Assembly (NCBI GenBank): GCA_002221725.1
Contig: NJFT01000038.1
Location: 170,781 to 234,780, forward strand
Length of the DNA stretch: 64,000 nucleotides
Origin: Scedosporium boydii
Lineage: Eukaryota; Ascomycota; Sordariomycetes; Microascales; Microascaceae
Direction of reading: 5' to 3'
In this document: positions 43,201 through 52,645 of the stretch, one piece after another
Layout of the letters: the number at the start of each line of letters is the position of its first letter
How positions within the stretch are numbered: the stretch's first letter is position 1
Position numbers and translations under genes: made by a program
The notes under the pieces: generated by a model
What the model saw: the letters and a program-made list of their open reading frames with translations, nothing else
Told to the model about the DNA's origin: nothing
Database searches by the model: none

Positions 43201-43932
43201 CAGAACCTTGACGACTTCAACAGCACTTGTTTCGGCGGCAATATGGAGGGCATTACGGCATCGATTCGTTCGCGCGTGGACGTCGGCAATCCTTCCAAAG
43301 TCGTTGGTGAGGAGCGTAGATACGAGGAGGAGGTTCGAGTTGGTCGCGGCCCAGATGAGGGGCGTCTTGCTGTCTTTATCGGCGGCATTCAAGTCGGCAC
43401 CAGACGCAATCAGAGTCGTCACGCACTCGAGCAGGTTCTTGGGAAAATTCTTCTGTCTAGCTAAGCAGAGTAGGGGCGTCTCGCGCTCGACGTCTCGATG
43501 ATCGACCGAAGCGCCGCCACGGAGCAGCACACGCAGCGTCTCTACATGGCCACGAAGGCAAGCGGGGAACAGAGGCGTCGCGCCGACTTTATTCTGCCAA
43601 TTCGCATTCGCGCCGTGTTTCAGGAGCAGCGAAGCAACTTCAGTGCGGCCCCCTTCTGCTGCGCGATACAGAGCGGATACTTCGTTCACATATCGAGGAT
43701 CGCCCGAAGGCGGGTCGGTGGCGGCGCCGTGTTCGAGGAGAAGTCGGGCGATTGGCAGCGAGCCGCGGGCGCTAGCTTTTTGTAGGGCTTGGCGCAGGGC
43801 ATCGAGGTCGGCGGGGGAGTTCCAGGTGGGCGTTTCGGCGAGGATCTCGCGGACTCGACCTTCTTTTCCCTGGGAGGAGGCGGCGAGGAGGAGATGATGG
43901 CGCGAGTCGAGGCCGCCGCTTGTCAAGCTCAT
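40205..43932 (-). CDS. Ankyrin repeat-CorA-like membrane protein (1,159 aa, four exons)
   Basis: Exons 43932-42688, 42601-42047, 41970-41664 and 41577-40205 join in frame. The N-terminal half carries about nine ankyrin repeats (PLFPACLRGHVETLRVLL; ALHIAAETSAVEVVKVLLSHG; TPLHWAAAAGHEEAVNALL). A Pro/Lys-rich basic linker follows, with QHRG-type charged blocks. The third exon has the family signature PRRTLDQYLYYGIDTTARD-type sequence. The C-terminal part has long helices (VSDTLLDIGYETKLLAEVKDI) and two membrane helices (about IMVFTIVTVIFLPMSFIAAFF and the segment after the KYMFGIGLGI start). In CorA Mg2+ channels GMN precedes the outer loop; here FAINF stands in that place, so cation transport is doubtful. 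Such ankyrin-CorA fusions are common in Pezizomycotina. Intron 1 (42687-42602) starts GCAAGT, a GC-AG intron. Confidence 0.85.
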
Positions 43933-45414
43933 CGCATCGGTGTCGAGCTACGTTTGGGGAACGCTTGTCGTCATTTACTCGGACTTCTGGAGATCGGGAG
44001 GGGATCTTCGTGGATCGACAGGTTTCGCAGATCGAAGGGAGGATGGGGAGGGCGTCGCCGACGTTGCGCTCCTTGGGCTCGGGGGGTTAGGTCGATCAGC
44101 ACCTCGACAGCTTGACTCTGAAGCACTTCGCGGCGAGAAACAAGAGACCGCAGTCAGGGAACCAAAGCAAGAGACAAGCACAGAAACACCCACGGTTCAG
44201 GGGCAGAAGATCTGGGATCGAATTATGGAAATTTTAGTGATGATTTCTTTCAAGGACAAACTTAACACGATTTGAAATGAAAAACGGCGGAATTTTTCAC
44301 CGCCCAGTCTAATCCTGGTGAGGATCAATTCAATTGAGGATCGTCGGAGAGACCTTGACCCTGTCGTTTCTGTCGACCCCACCCACCCCTATATCAAATC
44401 TCCCGTTCTTTATGGGCTGCCCTGTAGGGCATAGCGAACGCCTTCGTCGCGCCATCGACCGTGCGAGCATGCACCAGTCTGGATCAATGGGGGTTCTGGT
44501 CTTCGTACGGAGTACAGCCATCACGCCGTCCAACCGCATCCTTCGCTTTTTCGCCAATCAGTAGAGTGCCTCTGCACCTTACCATGGAAAAAGCTCGAAT
44601 TAAATTGTCGCAATCAGGCAGATACACCTTGAATGTCGTGTCGATAAGGTTTTGCGGGGTGTCCCAGTGGCTTGACTCGCCTGGCCCAGCCTGGCCAGAC
44701 CAACTCTGGCTCTGGTGGCTCGGCTTCTTGGCATCTCGATGTCACCAAACTTTGTTCCAATTGATATCTTGCATTGAGCAAGCCCCGAGAGCTAAGGGAG
44801 CCAAAACACATCAATCGGAATTGAGTTTGAAACCTTGTATCTACCCTTCCCAGTCGCCAGGAACAAAGCTAGAAGATTGGAAGCAAGCGACAAGCCCAAA
44901 ATACCACCCTTGCACCTCGTTCACTCCGCACCTTCCCGAGGAATGGAGGACCCCGCCCCAAACAGTCGTGCCTTCCATCTTCCAACGCTCCCTCAGAATC
45001 GCCAAATGCCTGTTCGACGAATTCGGCCGAAAATTTCTATTTCTCGACCACTCTCCAAACCGCGAGGGCTTCGATTGAGACCTGGTCTAATCATTCCTGC
45101 TAGAACATTTTCAACGAATCTCATATCTGTGTTGAAAAAGCCATCATAATCTCGTAATCCTCTGTCGACGTTATACATTTTGGCGATGGCATCGTTAGAA
45201 CCAGAGGCGAGCGCAGATTCTGTGAGTGCCGAGTCGAGCGAATCGATGGAAAACCCATCTACGTCGTGTCCCTTCGCGTCTCGGTCTACTTCGTAAGCTT
45301 TACCTGCTTCAGTGGCCTGTTTTTTCACATCCACTTTTGTCATGTTCCAACAGATGGTGCGAGTACGGACGTTCGTCTTCACCAATGGTTCATTTTTTTT
45401 TTTTTTGGTATACC
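43933..45414. other. Intergenic region
   Basis: Promoter side of the ankyrin-CorA gene and the 3' side of the NLR-like pseudogene. A leftward open frame at 44993-45439 (SIDSLDSALTESALASGSND) could be a further piece of the pseudogene but has no recognisable domain. Confidence 0.35.
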
Positions 45415-46905
45415 TCAGTATTGATTTTCGAACATCCAAAGTAGAAGGCCTACCATACTTTCGTTTCCGCGCATTGCTACCTTCGACAACGCAGCATCAT
45501 TTCCGTACCCAGCGCTGGCATTGATGCCGACTCGCCCCGTCTTGAGCAGCACCTGTACTAGACCGTCATGGCACATACCTATGGATGCAGCTATGGGCGC
45601 TCCCCGACCAGGGTCTGTCTGAGGATGCTTGAGAATTGTGTTCACTCCGCCGAGGCATCCGTTCTCGGCCGCGCAGTCAAGCAGGGTCTTCCCCCACTCA
45701 TCCACTGCATTCGGATCCACCAGGGCAGCTTCCAAAAGCTCCTTGACCGTGGACTCGTGTCCATCCCGACTGCCCGCGAGAGGACAGCACCACGCGTTAA
45801 AAGCAACTCTACGATTTTCGCGGATCTGGCTTGAGCCGCGAAGACGAGCAGCTCTGCATCACGGCCTTGGCAGATGCCAAACCTGTCGATCAAGGTTCGA
45901 ATAGTGGAGTCATACCCGTTTCGAACAGCGAGTGCGAATGCACTGCTGATGTGGTCTGGAGGTGCCCGGACTCCAGGTGGCCGATGCCGCGAACCAAAAC
46001 TCATCCGCGCCCTCGGCTACAGGAGCCTGGACATAGAGATCAACGCCATCCACCTGTGCTAGCAGCTCTGCCATTTCATGGTAGCCCGCCCCCACAGGGT
46101 ATGACAGCGGCGTCCGACCGTTGCCGTTGAGGGAATTAGCGCTGCTGCTGCTGCTGCTACCTTGTGCGAGCAAAGACGCGACAACTTTAGCCGCACCCCC
46201 AAGCACGGCAAAATGAACCGCTGACAGCGCCTGGAGGAAGCGCGCATTACTCAGATCATTACTCTGCGCGCTCTTCGACCGTCATCCAACCGAAGTCCAC
46301 TTTCTCCTCCGACCAGCAGAAGTACTTTGGTCTCTTCTGCAGCCTGCAGGGCACTCTGCCACGCTCCTGGATTAGCGAAGAATCCCTCAATCATCCGTTC
46401 CGACAGCGGCGCGCTGATGGAGCGCACATGTCAGCCCCAGTTCTGTGCGGCATAGGTACAACGGGTTTGATCGCAGCCGCTGCACAAGCGCGGTGTCCGT
46501 CGTGCATGGTCCGCCCTCGGACGCGGCAGAGAGACGTCTGAAGCATGTCATGGCCATGTGGCCCTCTACGCCTTGGAGTTGCCAACGCAAATAATCCTAG
46601 GCCTGCTCCTCGACGAGCCTGGTGCAGGGCGTCGTGGCATCCTCGCCGTCCTGGTTGACCTAGTCAAGAGGCACTAGCCCACCGCAGGTCGAGACGATGG
46701 CGGACACGAAATCGGCGTCACCCAGACCCCGAAAATCTCCATCCACAGAAAGTGTCAACGCATGCTGCAGCTCGGCCAGGGACAATTCCGGGGGCTGCAT
46801 GGTGATCTGGACCATGATCCCACCGTACTTGTCATTATTGTTGGATATAGCGCGCGTGGACAGTGGGGGCTGGATCCCTGGGACGGGCGAGATAGGACCG
46901 GATCG
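45415..46905 (-). pseudogene. Broken NACHT/ankyrin (NLR-like) gene, C-terminal half
   Basis: Leftward fragments in changing frames follow the usual order after a NACHT domain. First is the winged-helix-like segment PPELSLAELQHALTLSVDG with SAIVSTCGGLVPLD. Next come a TAG, RWQLQGVEGHMAMTCFRRL and YAAQNWG, with a TGA where tryptophan is usual. A stretch SERMIEGFFANPGAWQSAL follows, and then ankyrin units (RTPLSYPVGAGYHEMAELLA; AFALAVRNGYDSTIRTLIDR; KTLLDCAAENGCLGGVNTIL). At least three stops and several frameshifts break it, and no NTPase P-loop is visible upstream. Fungal NLRs act in non-self recognition; this copy is a relic. Confidence 0.65.
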
Positions 46906-47806
46906 GGTGACCTGCAGCTTCAGGAATGAGGGGTTAGTAACCGTATTACCTGTGTAAAATGCACAGGGGGTATGCTTCGCGGTAGAAATTGGAGACCAAT
47001 GTCGCTATCTCGGACGTTAAGTGGTGTTCTGCGACGCGCCGTAGTCATCTGAACCAGTAATATGGCTGCAGAACATGGGCAAGAATCGTATTTGGACCAT
47101 ACAAGTGCCATGCACCTGCGGCACCATGTGCAAGCACAGAAGAATCGTAAATAGGATATCCAATGAATCAAGCGTACGATGAAGCCTGCTGTTCTGCAAG
47201 TTATTTCGGGGTGGTGGTCATCGAGATTATGGAGGATCGAATTGATGGACTCGTTGGATTGGGAATTTGTTGATTCTGGGGAACTAAGAAGGTGGAAGGC
47301 AAGACTGGAGGGACTACATCGTCCAGTTGGCGTTTTCCTTCCGAGAGTTGAACATCACACAACAGAGCGTCAGCTTCCAGGATCATCTAAAACTTTACCA
47401 ACAGCTTTTTTTTCCCTACGGCTCAGGCCTCCACGTCGAACAGCAGCTCGATATCTTCTACCGAGGGGTCGACCTACTTCATTGTGTCCAGCATCCCCGC
47501 AAATTGACAACCCAGGTTTTAACCATCGACTTCTATGAAGATTCATCGGATGAAGCTTTCTGCCAAGTCCTCCCATAGCTAACTCTTTACCGCAACGTCG
47601 ATTAAATGGCTCATTTTCGATTCGTCACGTCATGCATGTTTCAACTAGCATCTTGGAAATGATAACTGACAGACTTGAAAATGCTACATTGACTTTTTCG
47701 TGTAACTCGATGCCCTGGGATGGTTCTCGCGCAGAGTATACATGTTATACACATCGCTTGTGCAAATGTCAGAGTGTCCTGTCACAATCAGCCCCCTAGA
47801 CACCTT
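46906..47806. other. Intergenic region
   Basis: No supported gene. Open frames here are short and lack recognisable features. The end is the 3' flank of the transporter gene. Confidence 0.35.
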
Positions 47807-49363
47807 TCAGACCTGGGTTGCTTCTTTGTGCTCAACCGGAACCGGGCTCTCCAAAGCGGCTTTCTCAGACTTGCCGAAATCTTCGCGTTCCCCTTCCATC
47901 CCAAATACATGCGTCCTCCACCGCCAGGCGGGAATACGCTCGTTAAAGAACATGGAAAGCTCCATAGTGGACCGACCAGCTGTCTCACCCACACAAAAGT
48001 ACGTGTAGATCTGGGTAATGCCCGTTGTCCCCGCGTAGATAAAAGCTAGCATCGGGCCCAGACCGGCGTCGTAGTACAGGTAAGGTGCGGTAAAGGAGAC
48101 GAGCCAAGTGATAAAGTAGAAGAAGACGATGGACAAGGACATGATCTTGTTCTGATTCGTACCCACGGCCATTTCTCGAGCGATGGTATAAGCCAGGGGC
48201 CCGATACCAAAGTTGTACCCGATGATGACGATATACGAAAAGATGACGATGACGTACTGGCCGGCCGTCGTGAGGGTCGTCTGGGTGCCGACGCCGCCAA
48301 TTATAATAAACGCCACCATCATCATACCGTTCGTAACGAAGAGGTTAATGCGGCGCCTGACCTTGTTGCCAGTGACGACAGACGCTGCGACGGCAAAGAT
48401 TTGAAGAATATTGGTGATCAGTTGGATTAGGAAGGGGTCTTCCATCCCAATGGCCTGGGCAAACACGACTCCGTAGACGTAGAAGAAGAGAATGCCATTG
48501 ATTTGTGAGGAGAACATGGCACCTGCCGAGAATATGACCTTCCTCCTCTCCACCGGATCAGAATAGAGGGCTTTCCAAGACGAAAACTCGGCGCTCACTT
48601 CCTGCGTCCTCTTCGTCTCCTCCAGGATCTCAAGATCCTCCGAGGGGTCGTACGAACTCTCGCTTCGGTGGATTTTGCGAAGAGCAGCTTCGGCCTCCCG
48701 TCTTCTCCCGCGTAGTACGTACCATACGGGGCTCTCGGGAATGAAAGGAAGGCCCACGAACATCATTAAAGGGAGGACGACGAGACCTCCCATAGGTAGC
48801 TTGTACGACAAGGAGCTTTTAATGCCTTGCGTACCCTGCGAAATGCCGGAGGCGACTAGCTGTGAGATAGACTGGAGAAACTGAAACATCATGAGGACCG
48901 GCCCGCGGATGGCGCTTGGAGACACCTCGCCCATGTAAAGGAGAGATGTGACGGTGAACTGGCCCACGCCCAAGCCGATCAGGATACGGCCCGCGATGAT
49001 GACACCTTCATGGTGAGTGTCTGCAACTTGGCATATTCCACCGCCGAGAATGCAAAAGGAGGCGAACCAGAAAGTTGTCTTCCGCCCCCATCGGTCGTTG
49101 ATGGGCGCGGCGACGAGGGCACCGAGGAGATCGCCGATGTAGATGGAGGACGCCGTCAAAGCCTGGAAGGAAGTTGCCAGAGCTTTCTGTCCGTCCACGA
49201 AACGGGTTCCGTAGTCATTCTTGAACTCTTGCATAGCGAGGACGCCATTGTAGTAGGTATTGTCGTATCCATAGCAAAGGGCGCCGATGGCGGAGATGGA
49301 ACAGTAGAGCAGTGCCCATTTATGGGACCGCCAATCGAAGTTGAGGGAGTCTAAGATGCCCAT
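47807..49363 (-). CDS. MFS sugar transporter
   Basis: 518 aa in one exon, from the ATG at 49363 (MGILDSLNFDW). Twelve membrane segments fit the sugar-porter family: YGYDNTYYNG in TM1, the loop motif NDRWGRKTTF between TM2 and TM3, GRILIGLGVGQFTVTSLLYMGEVSP, the central PESPVWYVLRGRRREAEAAL, QINGILFFYVYGVVF in TM7 and a final CVGETAGRSTMELSMFF loop in place of PETKG. Length is typical. It should sit in the plasma membrane and carry a hexose, disaccharide or related polyol with protons; the substrate cannot be read. No catabolic cluster surrounds it. Confidence 0.85.
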   Translation of the reverse strand: MGILDSLNFDWRSHKWALLYCSISAIGALCYGYDNTYYNGVLAMQEFKNDYGTRFVDGQKALATSFQALTASSIYIGDLLGALVAAPINDRWGRKTTFWFASFCILGGGICQVADTHHEGVIIAGRILIGLGVGQFTVTSLLYMGEVSPSAIRGPVLMMFQFLQSISQLVASGISQGTQGIKSSLSYKLPMGGLVVLPLMMFVGLPFIPESPVWYVLRGRRREAEAALRKIHRSESSYDPSEDLEILEETKRTQEVSAEFSSWKALYSDPVERRKVIFSAGAMFSSQINGILFFYVYGVVFAQAIGMEDPFLIQLITNILQIFAVAASVVTGNKVRRRINLFVTNGMMMVAFIIIGGVGTQTTLTTAGQYVIVIFSYIVIIGYNFGIGPLAYTIAREMAVGTNQNKIMSLSIVFFYFITWLVSFTAPYLYYDAGLGPMLAFIYAGTTGITQIYTYFCVGETAGRSTMELSMFFNERIPAWRWRTHVFGMEGEREDFGKSEKAALESPVPVEHKEATQV

Positions 49364-51040
49364 GGCTGCGGATCTGGCTTGCACAGGGCGCCTTGAAGGT
49401 GAAGGATCAATAGAGTCAGGAGCAGGGGCTGGGGCAATGTCGATAGCAATGGTAATGGAAAAGGAAGGGGATGATAGATGGAAGTCGACAAGAACTCGGA
49501 CAACTTGGGGATCTTGAGAATATTTAATACACGAAGTTCACATCTGACACTCCATGGATTCGAAGACAATCGATCCCCAATGCCCCATTTCCCCATTGCC
49601 TCTTCCCCTCCCCCGCCTCGTCCATTCCCCATTCCCCCGCGATAATCCCGTCGCCACTTCGTTAGAACGAAACAAGCATAAATCATGGAGACAGTTAAAC
49701 CCGAATAAGAAAGAAAATTTTTGCCCCGGTGGTGCGATGGAGTCAAGTTGCAGACACATCCTCTCCACTGAGCTGTTTGTATGGGATATTCCGCCGAGCG
49801 TCACTCCGTCAAGCTCCACTTCGCCGCGCATAACATAACCAGTTATGGAGAGCAACAGCAGGGCAGGGTTCTCCCAGTCAATCGGTCATCCCGGTCAACC
49901 AACCTTCTCGAAGGTTGAGAAGACGTTATGCATGCATCTTTCTCCATCGATCTTTGGAAGATGCACCCAATCGACAATCTCTGTTTATCGGAGTTATCCC
50001 ACACACACCTTCCGTATTCGGCCTAGTGAAGGGATCTCGATCATCTCCCGACACCAACTTCGTACGACACGCTCGCAGTCATTGGTCAGTGATTCCGGGG
50101 TTTCTCCGCTGCCCGCACAGCTCCTCGAGCAATCTCACCTCGGAGCCGATGTCTACGAAGTAGTAGCTCCGAGAGGCCGTCCAGTTGGTATCTTGCCTGG
50201 GTGTTCGCTCACAGTTACATGTCGCCAAGCGAGGATGTTAGTGGCTTTTAGGGCCCCAGATACTTAGCGGATCCGCAATAAATGCTTGTCATGTTGTCTG
50301 GAGATGCCAAGATTGACGTCGTCTGGAATGTCGGGATTCAACAATGCCAAGATCCAACACTTTTCCAATTACCTCTGGTAGTTTAATTCCGTCATGGTTT
50401 CCCCTATTTAAAGTTTCCACCTAATGCACGAAGATTGACTTAGATGGTCACGAAGTTTGGAATATTTGTGCTAACTGGAAATGGCAGCCTTAGATCCCGA
50501 AATGTGGCCGCCCCGGTGAACCTCGTTCCGTTGCACGGCGGCGACCTGGGGATAGTGGAGACCCAGGGACTATCCGTTGCCAGTGCCGCTTCAAACATTT
50601 TTTTTTTTAAAGAAGAAAACAATTAATGTAGCCATGAAGCCCATCGCTGTGTGAGCGAAGAATGCATTGAAGTCGACGTAGCTGAGAGGCTGATATGGAA
50701 ATACCGTAGGTAGGATGAACAACTTCTGGTACTAGGTCAAGCTTAGCTGGATGAAGAGTTCCGAGAGTGGGAGTAGGACGACCAAGGTTGCCCCTGCAGT
50801 TTATCCGCAGCAAATTGTGTGGGGAGAACTCGAGAGGCATCAAATGATATTGGCAAGGGAAAAACCTAAGGCTACCGCCAATGCCCAAGGCACCGCCAGT
50901 AACTAAAAGGACATGTGGCGCCTCCAGAGCTCGTCGGCCAGAAGGAGACCAGCTAAGATACCGGCAGTTACGTCTTCTTACTGCCTAAGGGTAAGATGAA
51001 GCTGGACCTAAATACGTGCCAGCACCTTGAAATCGGCGTC
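49364..51040. other. Intergenic region
   Basis: Promoter side of the transporter gene followed by about 1.5 kb without a supported gene, up to LTR-derived sequence. Confidence 0.35.
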
Positions 51041-51188
51041 GATATAAACTACGGATTCTGCCAAATATCTAGTTTGTCTTTCAAGGCCTTTCAGTAGTTA
51101 ATCCAGGCACAACTACAATCATAATCAGGCGCCCACGACCTCTACACCGGCGCCTGATATACTCAGAACGAGCGTTAGGATCATAACA
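51040..51188 (+). repeat. LTR remnant
   Basis: It shares an ordered set of motifs with the neighbouring solo LTR: a TATA-like stretch, CTTTCAGTAGTTAATCCAGG, CCTGATATACTCAGA and a final GTTAGGATCATAACA. It corresponds to the second half of that LTR and is more diverged. Confidence 0.6.
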
Positions 51189-51204
51189 CCGGCCAGGGGC
51201 AAGA

Positions 51205-51647
51205 TGTCACGACCTGGCTGCGACTATGTCACATGAGGAGAGCGGTGAGCGATGGCAGAATTAGGAAGGAAGGCTTAGTTAGGAATCGGGCGGCTTGGCG
51301 TCCGACGCGTCGGTCGGTCGGACGACCAACCGACCGATTGGCTGGTCGAGTAGAGGGTCGACTGGGCAGTCGAACAAGGGCTCGATCGATTAAGCTAAAC
51401 AACTGAAGATGGATGGAAGAGAAAGGTCTATATAAAGCTACGATGACTCCTTGTATCTAGTATGCTCTTCCAGACTCTTCAGTAGTCAATTCAAGTACAA
51501 CCACACCCCTACACTTGAATACGCACTTCTCACCAATATCTTGTGAATACTGTTTGACTGCCTCACTTACTTCATAACAGGCCCCTTCGACCCTGACGCC
51601 AGCCGTACCCACCTGATATACTCTGAGCCCGTGTTAGGATCGTAACA
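51205..51647 (+). mobile_element. Solo LTR with CAAGA target duplication
   Basis: 443 bp starting TGTCACGACC and ending GATCGTAACA, with inverted TG/CA ends. CAAGA occurs directly before (51200-51204) and directly after (51648-51652). A TATATAA promoter box lies near 51430. It belongs to a family different from the 222-bp gypsy LTR above. It is what remains after recombination between two LTRs. Confidence 0.85.
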
Positions 51648-51652
51648 CAAGA

Positions 51653-52096
51653 CTTGGGCCCAAATTAGGTTTGAATTGACCGTCAGGACGGACTTCGCAA
51701 CCGATCGCCAGCTCGGCAGTGTGACAGTGTCGTGTCGAATATTCCTCGATATAAGTCCCATCGGGGAAGAGGTTGAAATCCACAGTCCAATCAGCGAGGT
51801 CGAAGACAGCTCAAACGGAAATTTCGTCATTCAAGGCTCAGAGGCACTTCTGAAACACGGTGAGCCGCCTGAGGCACCAAGGTCTTCCTTGTGCTCGCCA
51901 GCCCAGTCCAAGAGGGGTTTCGCCTGGCGCTGGCTGCTGTCCAGTTCACACACCGCCCACTAGAAAAACATCATCCACTGCCCACGAGAAAACATCATAT
52001 CTCGTCCCTCCAAGCACGTTCCACCAGGTGCGTTTGCTCTCCTCATAAGTCGATGGTGCTTCAGTGGCAGACACGACCCGCGCATATATCTTGTTT
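51653..52096. other. Short region between two solo LTRs
   Basis: About 440 bp without recognisable coding or repeat features. Because each LTR has its own target duplication, this is host DNA, not the inside of an element. Confidence 0.5.
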
Positions 52097-52101
52097 GATG
52101 C

Positions 52102-52499
52102 TGTTACGATCCTAACACTTAGGGTTCCGGTTGATCAATGGAATAGGGTAGTGCTGGGAGCGTGGGTGCCTGTTATGGGTAAGCAAGGCAGTCAAGCAGT
52201 ATTCACAGTGATATGGTAGGAAGTGCGTATACAAGTGTAGGGTGTGGTTTTACTTGTACTGACTACTGAAGAGTCTTGGAAGACAAACTAGATACATGGT
52301 GGAATCCGTAACTTATATAGGCATCTCTCTTCCAAGCTCTTCCAGGGACCGATCATGTTCCTCTGTCGGTCCTGTTGGGGACCGACTGTGTCCAGTGGTC
52401 GGTCCTAGCCCTCCTCCTATTGGCCCATTGGTCCGTAGTTATTCCTTTCTGCCGCGGCTGACCGCCCGGCCCTTTTTCTGACCTTGCAGGCCCGTGACA
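52102..52499 (-). mobile_element. Solo LTR, same family, opposite orientation, GATGC target duplication
   Basis: 398 bp from TGTTACGATCC to CCCGTGACA. GATGC lies directly before (52097-52101) and after (52500-52504). It shares end sequences and the TATATAAG box (reverse strand, near 52315) with the copy at 51205-51647. It lies about 146 bp upstream of the next gene's start codon. Confidence 0.85.
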
Positions 52500-52645
52500 G
52501 ATGCCACTAAGGCGCAGCGCTGCCCAAACTGTACTTCCCAGAGCCCAAAATCTTCGACGGAGAAGATCTACCTACCCATTGCTATTGACGCTTTGGAGCC
52601 GGCAACACCAACCTCAGATCGAGTAATTTGCACGCCATTACCGAC

